Below the pieces are notes generated by a model, which saw nothing but the letters and a program-made list of their open reading frames with translations, searched no databases and had not been told where the DNA came from. Of a DNA stretch of 64,000 bases, positions 37,132 through 46,032 are shown piece by piece. The translations under genes and the position numbers were made by a program. Numbering within the stretch: the stretch's first letter is position 1; every line of letters starts with the position of its first letter. The DNA comes from Spirosoma sordidisoli (GTDB lineage Bacteria; Bacteroidota; Bacteroidia; Cytophagales; Spirosomataceae), in assembly GCF_004138325.1 (NCBI RefSeq), contig NZ_SBLB01000010.1, positions 111,432-175,431 on the forward strand, written 5' to 3'.

Positions 37132-37941
37132 TTAAGCTTGTAAGACCGACTGATTAATTTCCCGCACAACCGCCGACAGCTGAGGTAACAGGTCGGGGTC
37201 CTGTTCGATGCCGTTGCCGACAACGATCAGATCAGCCCCGGCTTTGAGAGCGTTATAGGCTTTCTCGCCCGAGTTGATACCTCCTCCCACAATAATCGGC
37301 ACGTCGACGACGGACCGAACGGCCGCAATCATATCGGGCGAGACGGGCCGGCGGGCGCCACTACCCGCGTCCAGATACATCAGTTGAAGCCCCAGCATCT
37401 CGCCGGCCATAGCCGTACAGGCAGCCACACTGGGTTTATCGGCAGGAAGCGGCATGGTACCGCTGATGTAGGAAACCGTGGTCTGTGCCCCACTGTCGAC
37501 CAGCATGTAGCCCGTTGGCAGTACTTCGAGGCCACTCTTTTTGAGCAGTGGGGCTGCAATGACGTGCTGACCGATCAGAAATTCGGGATTACGCCCGGAG
37601 ATGAGCGAGAGAAACAGGATGGCGTCGGCGGTGGGCTCGATATGCAGCGAGTTGCCCGGAAACAGCACCACCGGAACAGGCGAGTAAGCCCGCAAGGTGC
37701 TAATCACTTCGGCATGTCGGTAATCGGTTACCAGACTGCCCCCAACCAGAAAGAAATCGATAGGATGAGTGTTCGCGCGCTGGAGCAAGGCTATAAGCGC
37801 GTCCTGCTCGACCTTATCGGGGTCGAGCAGGACGGCCAGCGACTTTTGTCCCGACGTTTTATGACGCCGAAGTGTATCTAGCAGGCTGACTGGTTGCCTT
37901 TTCGTGGTACTGCGTTGGATCGGCGGTGGGGTTGATGGCAT
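37132..37941 (-). CDS. Geranylgeranylglyceryl/heptaprenylglyceryl phosphate synthase
   Basis: 269 aa TIM-barrel prenyltransferase making a glycerol-1-phosphate ether. SLAVLLDPDKVEQDAL near 33 gives the metal-binding Asp, DFFLVGGS near 58 and VVLFPGNSLHIEPTADAILFLSLISGRNPEFLIG near 85 bind substrate. The C-terminal phosphate grip is YLDAGSGARRPV and VPIIVGGGINSGEKA. Group II enzymes occur in Bacteroidota. The only ATG (37941) makes the gene overlap the 3' end of the upstream gene by 83 nt, so translational coupling or a start at a rare codon is possible. Confidence 0.88.
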   Translation of the reverse strand: MPSTPPPIQRSTTKRQPVSLLDTLRRHKTSGQKSLAVLLDPDKVEQDALIALLQRANTHPIDFFLVGGSLVTDYRHAEVISTLRAYSPVPVVLFPGNSLHIEPTADAILFLSLISGRNPEFLIGQHVIAAPLLKKSGLEVLPTGYMLVDSGAQTTVSYISGTMPLPADKPSVAACTAMAGEMLGLQLMYLDAGSGARRPVSPDMIAAVRSVVDVPIIVGGGINSGEKAYNALKAGADLIVVGNGIEQDPDLLPQLSAVVREINQSVLQA

Positions 37942-38392
37942 TATTCTGACGGATGCGGGCTAAAAAACCCATTAACTGCTCGCGGGCAATGTTGGTCAGT
38001 ACCGACGTTACCAGACCTCCGATCAATCCGCTTGCGGCCGCTGCTTTTTGCGTTTCTTTTGCGTGTTTTTTTACTGCCTTCCGCGTTGACGGCGCAGCTG
38101 CCTCCAAATCCTCGTCGTATGAATCGTCCTCATCGTCATAATCGCGATCTTCAGGCTCACCGTATTTCTCGGCATACCGGTATTCATCCGACTTAGGCAG
38201 TACCGCATTAACAACCAAATATACGGCTAAAGCGGCACCTGCAACAAATGCAGCTGTCCGGCCCAGCTCGGTCGCGTCGCCTTTGATAGAATCAACGCTA
38301 TCGGTGATCGAATCTTTGAACCGCTCGGTAGCAGCCATCAGTTGTGCCCGGCGGGCGGTTGTGTCGGCAAATGGTACTTTGGGATCTTCCAT
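37859..38392 (-). CDS. Small acidic membrane-associated protein
   Basis: 177 aa, not recognised. The N-terminal amphipathic region (MAATERFKDSITDSVDSIKG) resembles YtxH-type proteins. One hydrophobic helix follows (about 46-65, RTAAFVAGAALAVYLVVNAV), then a strongly acidic stretch (about 78-95, rich in D/E/Y) and a second Gly/Val-rich hydrophobic patch (about 120-140). It sits between the holin-like protein and GGGP synthase genes on the minus strand, in a probable envelope operon. Confidence 0.65.
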   Translation of the reverse strand: MEDPKVPFADTTARRAQLMAATERFKDSITDSVDSIKGDATELGRTAAFVAGAALAVYLVVNAVLPKSDEYRYAEKYGEPEDRDYDDEDDSYDEDLEAAAPSTRKAVKKHAKETQKAAAASGLIGGLVTSVLTNIAREQLMGFLARIRQNNAINPTADPTQYHEKATSQPARYTSAS

Positions 38393-38452
38393 TAGTTTAC
38401 GCTTGAGTTATTGTATTGATCTGTAAAAAACAACAGGCTAACCGCCTGCCTG

Positions 38453-38902
38453 TCAGTAGGCTCGTGGTGACGACTGGTTTTCGCCAAGGCTACCGCCACC
38501 GCCAATCGCCGTGCGGGTCTGCGCCATCAGTTCTTCAACCGCTTCTGACTTTTCTTCTTGCTTTTTCTCCTGGCTTTTCTTGATAGCGCTATAGGCAGCC
38601 ACCCGGATTTTCGACTTAAAAAAGTCTTTAGCGGCCAGCCAGATGATGGTCATCAGCAGAAAGAAGCCGGCAACGATCAGAAAGCCAAGGTACCGGCTGT
38701 TGGTAACCTCGTTGAGGTAAGCCGCCAGCAGACTGAACAAAAAGATGGTTGTCATAGTGGCCAGCAGGGCTAGTACGATGCCATGAATACCCACTACAAC
38801 TCCCTCCTCTACTTTACTGCGCGTTTCAAGTGTAAATAACTCAATACGAGCTTCCAGGTAGCGGAATATATTCTCCCGAATTTCCTCTAAGCGCTCCAGC
38901 AT
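38453..38902 (-). CDS. Phage-holin-family (holin superfamily III-like) membrane protein
   Basis: 149 aa. An N-terminal helix (LERLEEIRENIFRYLEARIELFTLETRSKVEEG) leads into two membrane helices (about 35-58 and 68-90). The basic C-terminal tail is charged (KKSQEKKQEEKSEAVEEL). This matches the Actinobacterial Holin-X-like family often found in non-phage envelope operons, so lysis is unlikely. Transcribed ahead of the acidic protein, GGGP synthase and TonB-like genes. Confidence 0.75.
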   Translation of the reverse strand: MLERLEEIRENIFRYLEARIELFTLETRSKVEEGVVVGIHGIVLALLATMTTIFLFSLLAAYLNEVTNSRYLGFLIVAGFFLLMTIIWLAAKDFFKSKIRVAAYSAIKKSQEKKQEEKSEAVEELMAQTRTAIGGGGSLGENQSSPRAY

Positions 38903-39180
38903 GATCTTGTTTATTAGTTTTCACTATGGGGTATCTACAAAAAAGCGTCCATTTTGTTCAAAAAACAGAGGGTCTGAGCGCTCAACTGTGTATGTGGTTA
39001 CGAAGGGGCTTTATTTGCCGGAAGAGGGGGTGATTTTCGGAGGCAGGTGCTAAAGGAACCCGGCTCGCTGCATGCTGGGCGGGCCGGGGTTAAATTGCGG
39101 GCTGGCAGACGGGGTTGCCAAATGGACACAGGATTGTAGAAAAATACCCACTCTGGCTGGTCTTCATACGTCCAGCCATA

Positions 39181-39224
39181 AACGCAAACAGCCCAGGAAG
39201 TTCACCTCCTGGGCTGTTTGCGTT
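39181..39224 (-). terminator. Long terminator hairpin after the DksA-like gene
   Basis: aacgcaaacagcccagga (39181-39198) pairs perfectly over 18 bp with tcctgggctgtttgcgtt (39207-39224), 50 nt beyond the minus-strand stop. The rest of the 371-nt gap (38903-39273) shows nothing else recognisable; a 65-aa frame at 39072-39269 spans the hairpin and looks spurious. Confidence 0.8.
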
Positions 39225-39273
39225 AAAATCGTTGATGCGAATGACAGGAAACGTCGTATCGGCAACTAAGCCG

Positions 39274-39660
39274 TTAGTTCGATTGCCGTAGTTTGGCTTC
39301 GATCGTCTGTTGTGTGTGCGGAACGGCCCGCAGCCGCTCTTTAGGAATCAGCTTGCCCGTGTCTTTACAGATACCATACGTGCCGTTTTTGATGCGGACC
39401 ATAGCGGCTTCGAGCTGCTGGATGAATTTCTGCAAGCGGGCGGCCAGCTGGCTGAGGTTTTCGCGTTCGCTGGTGTCAGCACCATCTTCAAGCAGTTTTG
39501 AGTTGCCAGATGTATTGTCGGTGCCGCTGTCGTTCCGTTTACTGAGCGTTTCCTTGATGTAATTCAACTCGCTACGGGTGGCGTCCAGCTTCTGACCGAT
39601 GAGTTCCTCAAACTCTTTCAGGTCTTCTTCCGAATATCGTTTTTTCTCTTCTTGAACCAT
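39274..39660 (-). CDS. DksA/TraR-family protein lacking the zinc-finger cysteines
   Basis: 128 aa from the ATG at 39660; a longer frame adds residues overlapping the promoter. N-terminal coiled coil (about 8-45 and 65-92), then the DksA C-terminal segment NGTYGICKDTGKLIPKERLRAVPHTQQTIEAK. Of the four zinc Cys in classical DksA only Cys98 is present, so it is a zinc-free variant, as is usual in Bacteroidota. DksA binds in the RNA polymerase secondary channel and shapes the stringent response; the same role is inferred. Confidence 0.85.
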   Translation of the reverse strand: MVQEEKKRYSEEDLKEFEELIGQKLDATRSELNYIKETLSKRNDSGTDNTSGNSKLLEDGADTSERENLSQLAARLQKFIQQLEAAMVRIKNGTYGICKDTGKLIPKERLRAVPHTQQTIEAKLRQSN

Positions 39661-39699
39661 AGTAAGGACTATGTTAGATGGGGCACGTGCAACTGACTG

Positions 39700-39730
39700 C
39701 AAAATTAACGGTTTACGGCCGTTTTTTCAA
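39700..39730 (-). promoter_or_regulatory. Promoter of the DksA-like gene
   Basis: On the minus strand TAATTTTG (39700-39707) matches TAnnTTTG, with TTG (39728-39730) 20 nt upstream. It lies 39 nt before the ATG. The rest of the 315-nt A/T-rich gap to the next gene shows only the divergent promoter at 39907-39939. Confidence 0.55.
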
Positions 39731-39906
39731 TATGCGACTTAGATTACGGTCGTTTTTTTGGAAAATTAGTAAACTGAGAATTGACAAAAATTCAAATGAA
39801 TCTTTGGTGGTGTTTGCGTTCATTAAAAAAGAATTTGGTCGCTATTCAAGAACGAACCTATTTATGTGGAATGCGATTTTTAGATTAATCTGAGAAAAAA
39901 TATACT

Positions 39907-39939
39907 TTTGATAATGTAATTGCCTATTTATTAAGTTTG
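39907..39939 (+). promoter_or_regulatory. Promoter of the glutamate-type dehydrogenase gene
   Basis: -33 TTTG (39907-39910) and -7 TAAGTTTG (39932-39939), both consensus matches, with a 21-nt spacer. The -7 overlaps an in-frame TTG, which argues for the ATG at 39976 as the true start. Confidence 0.7.
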
Positions 39940-39975
39940 CGGGACACTTCATTGTATTTTTCGTTTAAAGACAGA

Positions 39976-41265
39976 ATGAACCGCATGGCCATGGCATATA
40001 TTGAACCAGCACCGATAAAAGATAAAGAGAATCCACTGGAGTCCATGATGTCCCGCTTCGACGCTGCCGCGCGAATGCTGGGTATATCAGACGAGATGTA
40101 CGATATTCTTAAAGTACCTGCCCGTCAGGTCATTGTTGGGCTGCCCGTTACGATGGATAACGGGAGCATCAAAGTGTTTGAAGGGTACCGCGTTATTCAC
40201 TCCAACATCCTCGGCCCGGCCAAGGGTGGGATCCGGCTCGACCCCGGCGTTCACCTCGATGAGGTGCGGGCGCTGGCGGCCTGGATGACCTGGAAATGCG
40301 CCGTTGTTGACATTCCTTATGGCGGGGCCAAGGGCGGTATCGCCTGCAACCCCCGCGAGATGTCGGCGGGGGAGATCGAACGCCTGATCCGACAGTATAC
40401 CGTGGCGATGCTCGACGTAATCGGACCCGACCGCGACATTCCGGCGCCCGACATGGGTACCGGCCCCCGCGAAATGGCCTGGATTGTGGACGAATACTCG
40501 AAAGCCAAAGGCATGACCGTCAACAGCGTCGTAACGGGTAAGCCACTCGTACTGGGCGGCTCGCTGGGGCGCACCGAAGCAACGGGCCGCGGGGTTACCG
40601 TGGCTGCGCTGTCGGCCATGGATAAGCTGCGGATGAATCCCTACCGGACAACGGCCGCCATCCAGGGTTTCGGGAACGTAGGCTCGTTTGCGGCCGAACT
40701 GCTCCACGAGCGTGGCGTTACGGTGGTGGCTGTCAGCGATATTTCGGGCGGCTATTATAACGCGTCGGGTATCGACATTACGGCGGCTGTGACGTACCGC
40801 AATGCCAACAAGGGTACGCTCGACGGATTCAGCGGAGCCGAAAAGATCACCAACGAAGAATTGCTCTCACTGCCTGTCGATGTCCTGGTGCCGGCCGCTA
40901 AAGAAGACGTCATCACCGACGATAATGCCGGGTCGATTCAGGCCAAAATGATCGTGGAGGGCGCCAACGGCCCAACCTCTGCTTCGGCCGACGAGATCAT
41001 CAATAGCAAGGGTATTCTGGTAGTGCCCGATATTCTGGCCAATGCCGGGGGCGTAACGGTATCCTACTTTGAATGGGTACAGAACCGCATCGGCTACAAA
41101 TGGACCCTCGACCGCATCAACCGCCGGGCCGACCGCGTCATGAAAGATGCCTTTGACCGGGTGTTCGAAACGTCGCAGAAATACCAGGTGCCTATGCGGC
41201 TGGCCGCCTACATCGTAGCCATCGATAAAGTGGCGAGCACCTACAAGTTCCGGGGAGGATATTAA
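39976..41265 (+). CDS. Glu/Leu/Phe/Val dehydrogenase (glutamate dehydrogenase-like)
   Basis: 429 aa from the ATG at 39976. Oxidative deamination of an amino acid to a 2-oxo acid. The dehydrogenase motif ALAAWMTWKCAVVDIPYGGAKGGIACNP carries catalytic Lys119, with the neighbouring substrate Lys near 83 (PAKGGIRLDP). The Rossmann domain has IQGFGNVGSFAAELL near 230. The length and the DMGTGPREMAWIVDEYSK region fit hexameric NAD(P) glutamate dehydrogenases, but substrate preference is not proven. Confidence 0.9.
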   Translation: MNRMAMAYIEPAPIKDKENPLESMMSRFDAAARMLGISDEMYDILKVPARQVIVGLPVTMDNGSIKVFEGYRVIHSNILGPAKGGIRLDPGVHLDEVRALAAWMTWKCAVVDIPYGGAKGGIACNPREMSAGEIERLIRQYTVAMLDVIGPDRDIPAPDMGTGPREMAWIVDEYSKAKGMTVNSVVTGKPLVLGGSLGRTEATGRGVTVAALSAMDKLRMNPYRTTAAIQGFGNVGSFAAELLHERGVTVVAVSDISGGYYNASGIDITAAVTYRNANKGTLDGFSGAEKITNEELLSLPVDVLVPAAKEDVITDDNAGSIQAKMIVEGANGPTSASADEIINSKGILVVPDILANAGGVTVSYFEWVQNRIGYKWTLDRINRRADRVMKDAFDRVFETSQKYQVPMRLAAYIVAIDKVASTYKFRGGY

Positions 41266-41357
41266 TTCGGAACAGCATGTATACGGCATAATGCCTAATT
41301 TTGCCCGTTCTCACAGGGGGCTGACCCATTATTCAGTATACATTACACACGTTAACG

Positions 41358-42023
41358 ATGCGTTTACACCGGGAAGGGTACACCATAATGCTGACAACGG
41401 GGCTGGTTTTGCTGGCTCTGAATTTGCTAGCTTACTTTTATTTGTTTTCTGACAATAGCCTGGCTATCGTGCTGCTGGCGGTAGCCAGCCTCATCCTCTT
41501 TGGGCTGATTGTTCAGTTCTTCCGGGTACCTAACCGCGCGCTGACGCTGCACGACGCCCAGATCATCGCTCCGGCCGATGGGACAATCGTCGTTATCGAG
41601 GAAACCGAAGAAAGCGAGTATTTCAAGGAGCGTCGGCGGCAGATTTCCATTTTTATGTCGCCCCTGAACGTACACGTCAACCGGAATCCGGTGTCGGGTG
41701 TTGTGCGGTACTTTAAATACTATCCTGGTAAATACCTGGTCGCCTGGCATCCGAAATCCAGTACGGAAAACGAACGGACAACTATTGTCATTCAGGCTAA
41801 AAACGGCGTCGAGGTGCTGTTTCGGCAGATTGCCGGTGCGGTGGCCCGTCGTATCCGGTGGTACGTAAAAGAAGGTCAGCCCGTTGAGCAGGGCCAGGAG
41901 ATGGGCTTTATCAAATTCGGATCGCGGGTGGATGTGTTTCTGCCGCTCGATGCTGATATTAAAGTCAACATTGGCGAACGTACCAAAGGGGGCGTTACCG
42001 TTCTGGCAGAATTGAAGGACTAA
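41358..42023 (+). CDS. psd: Phosphatidylserine decarboxylase, short form
   Basis: 221 aa. Makes phosphatidylethanolamine. Two N-terminal membrane helices (about 10-29 and 35-55) are followed by a compact decarboxylase domain: ISIFMSPLNVHVNRNPVSG near 96, GAVARRI near 160, and FIKFGSRVDVFLP near 184. The proenzyme should cut itself between Gly188 and Ser189, leaving a pyruvoyl group on the small chain. The short, membrane-anchored type is common in Bacteroidota. It follows the dehydrogenase gene by 92 nt. Confidence 0.9.
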   Translation: MRLHREGYTIMLTTGLVLLALNLLAYFYLFSDNSLAIVLLAVASLILFGLIVQFFRVPNRALTLHDAQIIAPADGTIVVIEETEESEYFKERRRQISIFMSPLNVHVNRNPVSGVVRYFKYYPGKYLVAWHPKSSTENERTTIVIQAKNGVEVLFRQIAGAVARRIRWYVKEGQPVEQGQEMGFIKFGSRVDVFLPLDADIKVNIGERTKGGVTVLAELKD

Positions 42024-42044
42024 AAATACAGAGGGTAAGCAAAG

Positions 42045-42098
42045 CAGGGTCAGCAGAAGCGGGAAAGCCATACCGGGTTTCTCTTTCTGCTGACCCTG
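42045..42098. terminator. Terminator between psd and the SMP-30 gene
   Basis: cagggtcagcagaa (42045-42058) pairs with ttctgctgaccctg (42085-42098), followed by tttt. It also serves the convergent minus-strand gene, whose stop starts 10 nt further on. Confidence 0.78.
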
Positions 42099-42108
42099 TT
42101 TTGTGTTA

Positions 42109-42918
42109 TCAGACCTGTACGCTGAGTAACTCGCCCCGCTCGCTTTCAGTCACGATCAGGCCCAGCTCGCCCGAGGGGTCGAAGGTGCAGTTAGTTGGGT
42201 TAGCGCCGGGCAAATGGAGATCGCGAACAAACTCGCCTTCGGACGAAAAGACCCGGATAAGTCCCGCGCCGAACACGGCCGTATAGATGAACCCGTCGGG
42301 CCCCAGGGTCATACCATCTGGACCGGGAATCGGTTCGCCAGCGGGGGCCTCCGTAACGACGGTCCACACCCGGATAGTTTCCCAGCTTAGGCCGATAGGG
42401 TCCCAGAAGCCGCTCCAGATGCGGTGGCGGTGGGTTTCGGCAATGAGCAGGGTAGGTACGCTGGTGTTGAGCAGCGCCAGCCCGTTGGGGTACATCAGCC
42501 CGTCGGTTATTACTTCAGCATGACCTCTGGGGTCCAGCACCGCCACATAACCAAGCTGCTCATCGTCTGGCGGACCCGGGCAGGAGAAAATCAGATTGCC
42601 CTGCGTGTCGAACAGCAGATCGTTGGGCATGTTGAGCGGCTTTCCGTCAAGCTCGCTCAAGGCGGTATCGATTTTTTTGGTGTCGACGTTCATTCGTCGG
42701 ATGGCCTGCTGACCGGAATCACAGAACCAGATGAAACCATCCCGGAAAACGGCGCCGTTGGGGCGCCCGCCGGTATGAACACGCATTGTACTTCCGTCTT
42801 TATCACGGCAAAACAACCCTTCACCTTCCTGTTCTACGCACCAGAGACATCCCGAATCGTCGAAAGTGGGCCCTTCCGGAAACCGTAATCCTGTTGCTAA
42901 TACTCGTACACTGTCCAT
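42109..42918 (-). CDS. SMP-30/gluconolactonase/LRE-family beta-propeller
   Basis: 269 aa from the ATG at 42918; the 22 residues upstream of it in the longer frame look non-coding. Six-bladed propeller with metal-binding residues: FPEGPTFDDSGCLWCVEQEGEGLF at the start (Glu of the Ca/Mg site), MPNDLLFDTQGNLIFS near 95 (Asn), and MYPNGLALL near 140, then PGPDGMTLGPDGFIYTAV near 200 (Asp). Members are lactonases or sugar-acid esterases. Substrate unknown. Confidence 0.85.
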   Translation of the reverse strand: MDSVRVLATGLRFPEGPTFDDSGCLWCVEQEGEGLFCRDKDGSTMRVHTGGRPNGAVFRDGFIWFCDSGQQAIRRMNVDTKKIDTALSELDGKPLNMPNDLLFDTQGNLIFSCPGPPDDEQLGYVAVLDPRGHAEVITDGLMYPNGLALLNTSVPTLLIAETHRHRIWSGFWDPIGLSWETIRVWTVVTEAPAGEPIPGPDGMTLGPDGFIYTAVFGAGLIRVFSSEGEFVRDLHLPGANPTNCTFDPSGELGLIVTESERGELLSVQV

Positions 42919-43156
42919 GTCATCGGTTGTTGAGTATGAGTAAAGTGTAACCGACCCAATAGCGTCGGTGTCTGGTATAGACAATGTTCATATAATACGC
43001 AGGCTGCTATTTTGTTTTCATATTCTATTTATTTGATAGACCAATAAGTAAGTAACCCTTCTTCGCCAAACCGTATTCACCGGATAAGGGCAGATCCTGT
43101 CTGGATTATTCGTTGAAATACTTGTATCTTTATGGTATCACGAAGAATTTCTTGCC

Positions 43157-44827
43157 ATGACATACGACTATATCATTGTAGGAGCCGGTTCGGCAGGCTG
43201 CGTGCTGGCTAATCGGCTATCGGCCGACCCGACGGTATCGGTGCTGCTGCTGGAGGCTGGCGGGCCCGATACTAAATTTGAGTTGCAGGTACCGGCCGCG
43301 TACTCGAAACTGCACGGTACCGACGTTGACTGGGGTTTCTGGACCGAACCTCAGCCAGCGCTGAACGGACGGCGCATGTACCAGCCTCGCGGGAAAACCC
43401 TGGGTGGCTGCTCATCGACCAACGCCATGGCCTACGTGCGGGGCAACCGACGCGATTACGACGACTGGGCAGCACTGGGCAATACGGGCTGGGCCTATGA
43501 AAACGTGCTGCCGTATTTCATCCGCTCCGAATTCAATGAACAGATCGATCAGCTCGACGAGCGGTATCACGGCGCGCATGGTCCCCTCAATGTCACCTTT
43601 GCGACCGGCTTTCAGACCCCGCTGGCCCGGGCATTCGTAGACGCCTGCGGGCAGGTCGGCATTCGGGCCAATCCCGACTGCAATGGGGCTGAGCAGGAAG
43701 GAGCGGGCCTGATGCAGTTTACGATCAAAAATGGGAAGCGCCACAGTGCCGCAACGGCGTTTCTGAAACCTGTAATGAGCCGGCCTAACCTCACGGTTAT
43801 CACCAGAGCGCATACAAAACAGGTGTTGATTACCAACGACCGCGCCACGGGTGTCGAGTTTATTACGGGAAAAAACAGGACACAGACCGCAATGGCCCGG
43901 CAGGAGGTTATTCTGTCGGCCGGGGCTTATCAGTCGCCCCAGCTACTGATGCTGTCGGGGATCGGTCCGGCCGACGCGCTGCGGCAGTCGGGTATAGCGC
44001 TGAAGAAAGAGTTGCCCGGCGTTGGGCAGAACCTGCAGGACCACCTGTTTACGGGGGTGAGCAGCCTGGCGTCGCAGCGGGGCATTTCGTCCAATTTTCA
44101 CCTCAAGCCGCTCAACCAGCTCAAGGCGCTGGGAACCTGGCTCCTGTCGAAGAAGGGCCCGCTCAGCATCAGCCCGCTCGAAGCGGTGGCGTTTGTCCGG
44201 ACTGAGCCGACGCTGGACCGGGTTAATATGCAGTTTCATTTTGCGCCCGTACACATGGGCGATTCGTACACGGCCGATATGTACGATCTGTCGACCTGGC
44301 CCACCACCGATGGGTATATCGTTCTGCCAACGCTGCTGCTGCCCAAAAGCCGGGGCTATATCGGCCTGCGTTCGGCTAACCCGCTCGACGCGCCCGTGAT
44401 TCAGCCGAACTACCTAACCCACGAAGACGACCGGCGTGTGCTGATCCAGGGCGTTCGGCAGGCGCTGGAGATCAAACAGGCCGATGCGTTCGGTCCTTTT
44501 CGGCAGCGGGTACATCCGACGGCCGGCAGCTCAGACGATGTGATCTGGGCGCATATTCTGCAGCAGCTCGAAACGGTATATCACCCGGTGGGTACATGCC
44601 GAATGGGAACCGACGAGATGGCCGTTGTTGACGCCGATCTTCAGGTTCGGGGGATCGACGGGCTGCGCGTCATCGATGCGTCGGTTATGCCAACTATTGT
44701 GTCGGGTAATACCAATGCACCCACGATTATGATTGCCGAGAAAGGGGCTGATCTGATCCTGGGATACGAGCCCGACGCGCTGTCGGCAATCCATACCAAG
44801 GCCGCGATGCCCACAGATCGGCTGTAG
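43157..44827 (+). CDS. GMC-family oxidoreductase (choline-dehydrogenase-like)
   Basis: 556 aa, cytoplasmic FAD enzyme. N-terminal dinucleotide fold GAGSAGCVLANRL (7-19) and second signature near PRGKTLGGCSSTNAMAYVRGNRRDYDDWAALGNTGW. The active-site His lies in YHPVGTCRMG near 475 with Asn in VSGNTNAPTIMIAEKGADLIL at the C-terminus. The family oxidises alcohols and includes choline, glucose and aryl-alcohol enzymes; there is no choline-pathway partner nearby. The upstream gap has a TATCTTTA -7-like element at about 43125. Confidence 0.9.
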   Translation: MTYDYIIVGAGSAGCVLANRLSADPTVSVLLLEAGGPDTKFELQVPAAYSKLHGTDVDWGFWTEPQPALNGRRMYQPRGKTLGGCSSTNAMAYVRGNRRDYDDWAALGNTGWAYENVLPYFIRSEFNEQIDQLDERYHGAHGPLNVTFATGFQTPLARAFVDACGQVGIRANPDCNGAEQEGAGLMQFTIKNGKRHSAATAFLKPVMSRPNLTVITRAHTKQVLITNDRATGVEFITGKNRTQTAMARQEVILSAGAYQSPQLLMLSGIGPADALRQSGIALKKELPGVGQNLQDHLFTGVSSLASQRGISSNFHLKPLNQLKALGTWLLSKKGPLSISPLEAVAFVRTEPTLDRVNMQFHFAPVHMGDSYTADMYDLSTWPTTDGYIVLPTLLLPKSRGYIGLRSANPLDAPVIQPNYLTHEDDRRVLIQGVRQALEIKQADAFGPFRQRVHPTAGSSDDVIWAHILQQLETVYHPVGTCRMGTDEMAVVDADLQVRGIDGLRVIDASVMPTIVSGNTNAPTIMIAEKGADLILGYEPDALSAIHTKAAMPTDRL

Positions 44828-44860
44828 CGGGACTGGCGCGTGTGGGCTGCTGGTGCGTAT

Positions 44861-44898
44861 GAGACGCGATGGCCGGTGCGCCGGTGCGATCGCGTCTC
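44861..44898. terminator. Hairpin between GMC oxidoreductase and AlgX-like genes
   Basis: gagacgcgat (44861-44870) pairs with atcgcgtctc (44889-44898), with an inner ccgg/ccgg repeat. The gagacgcgat motif looks like an interspersed palindromic repeat used here as a shared terminator. Confidence 0.55.
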
Positions 44899-45995
44899 TA
44901 CAGGGTGGCCAGGTTGCTGATGTTGCGCTCCACGACTTCGACGACTACGATGTCGGGGCGCTCTGCGCTGACGAGGCTGGTGTCCAGCTTTTTGTCGCGC
45001 ACGAAAAACGATTCCTGAAAATAAGCGGCCATAAACGGCATCATGCTGTGGCTGAACGAGTCGCCAATGAACAGTAACCGACCGACGCCCGGCCCGGTGA
45101 AGCGCGTAGACGGGAAACCAGACGCCGGGTTCGGTACGGTAGCCGTCTGACGGGCTACCCGGTTGGCGTTCGGTTGAATGTAATAAAAGACCTCGTCTTT
45201 CCGCTCGTTCTGTACCGTCATCATCGTTACCAGATCGCCCCCTCCTCCGCGCTGTTTCTCGATGCGAAAATCGCTCAGCAGAATAGGGGGGCGAGTAGGC
45301 TGATCCTGCCGGATGCGGTTGAGCAGAGCCGCGCTGCCAATCAGGGTGCCGTAGTCGTTCCAGTGCGTATCGGTCTGGTAATACACAACGTGCCGACGTT
45401 TCTCGGCCCGCAGCGTATCGCGAATATCGATAAAGGGGACGCTGGTTGCCGAAACGGCCTCCCGCAATACGTCCAGGCGGGTAGGGCCGGGGGCGGGTTG
45501 CAGGTGATCGGGCAGGTTTTCCGGGTAAATCGAATGGGAGTCGGGCGCGATGAGTACGTACAGCCGGATGCCCTGTCGGGCCAGTTCCTGCTGGCGCTGC
45601 GCGAGGTGACTGGCTATGTAGCGGGCCGAGTCGGGCGAGAGCGGCTGCAGGCCCCGGTGCTGATCAACCACGCGGTTATAGCTGTTGCCGAGAAAAAACC
45701 AGCCATTCTTGCCGACAACTACTTTTTCGGGCAGGGGCGACTGGCCCAGCAGGTTCAGTTTCCAGCGGCTGTAACCATAGAACAGCGCATTCCGCCAGCC
45801 GAAATTCTCTTTGTAATAGCGGTCAAACTGGCGCACAAAACTCCGGACGTGCGGAAAGTTGAGCGGGGGGATACCACTGATAGCCCGGTTTTCGGTACTG
45901 CTGAAGCGGGAAGACAACCCCAGCAGCTGATCGAGCGTGGGGAGCAGCAGCAGGCCGGCAAAAACAAAACAAAGTAGTTTGAAACGGGCGTTCAT
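44898..45995 (-). CDS. AlgX/AlgJ-like SGNH-fold acetyltransferase-associated protein, copy B
   Basis: 365 aa with one N-terminal membrane anchor (about 6-26). The AlgX/J SGNH core has TDTHWNDYG near 206 (catalytic Asp-x-His) and GDSFSHSMM near 316 (nucleophile Ser). The NFGWRNALFYGYSRWKLNLLGQSPLPEKVVVGKNGWFFLGN region near 64-102 is the usual family N-part. It would take O-acyl groups exported by the MBOAT protein and transfer them to an extracellular polysaccharide. Paralogue of the gene at 47553 and last in the minus-strand set. Confidence 0.85.
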   Translation of the reverse strand: MNARFKLLCFVFAGLLLLPTLDQLLGLSSRFSSTENRAISGIPPLNFPHVRSFVRQFDRYYKENFGWRNALFYGYSRWKLNLLGQSPLPEKVVVGKNGWFFLGNSYNRVVDQHRGLQPLSPDSARYIASHLAQRQQELARQGIRLYVLIAPDSHSIYPENLPDHLQPAPGPTRLDVLREAVSATSVPFIDIRDTLRAEKRRHVVYYQTDTHWNDYGTLIGSAALLNRIRQDQPTRPPILLSDFRIEKQRGGGGDLVTMMTVQNERKDEVFYYIQPNANRVARQTATVPNPASGFPSTRFTGPGVGRLLFIGDSFSHSMMPFMAAYFQESFFVRDKKLDTSLVSAERPDIVVVEVVERNISNLATL

Positions 45996-46032
45996 ACGAG
46001 CGATACCGGTTCCTGGAGCCTCGGCAGATGGG

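Noticed and set aside
38453..38902. Prophage holin
   Set aside because: No other phage genes near; sits in an envelope/lipid operon and matches a holin-like family found widely outside phages.
39072..39269. 65-aa frame across the DksA terminator
   Set aside because: Encodes through a perfect hairpin and has no conserved features.
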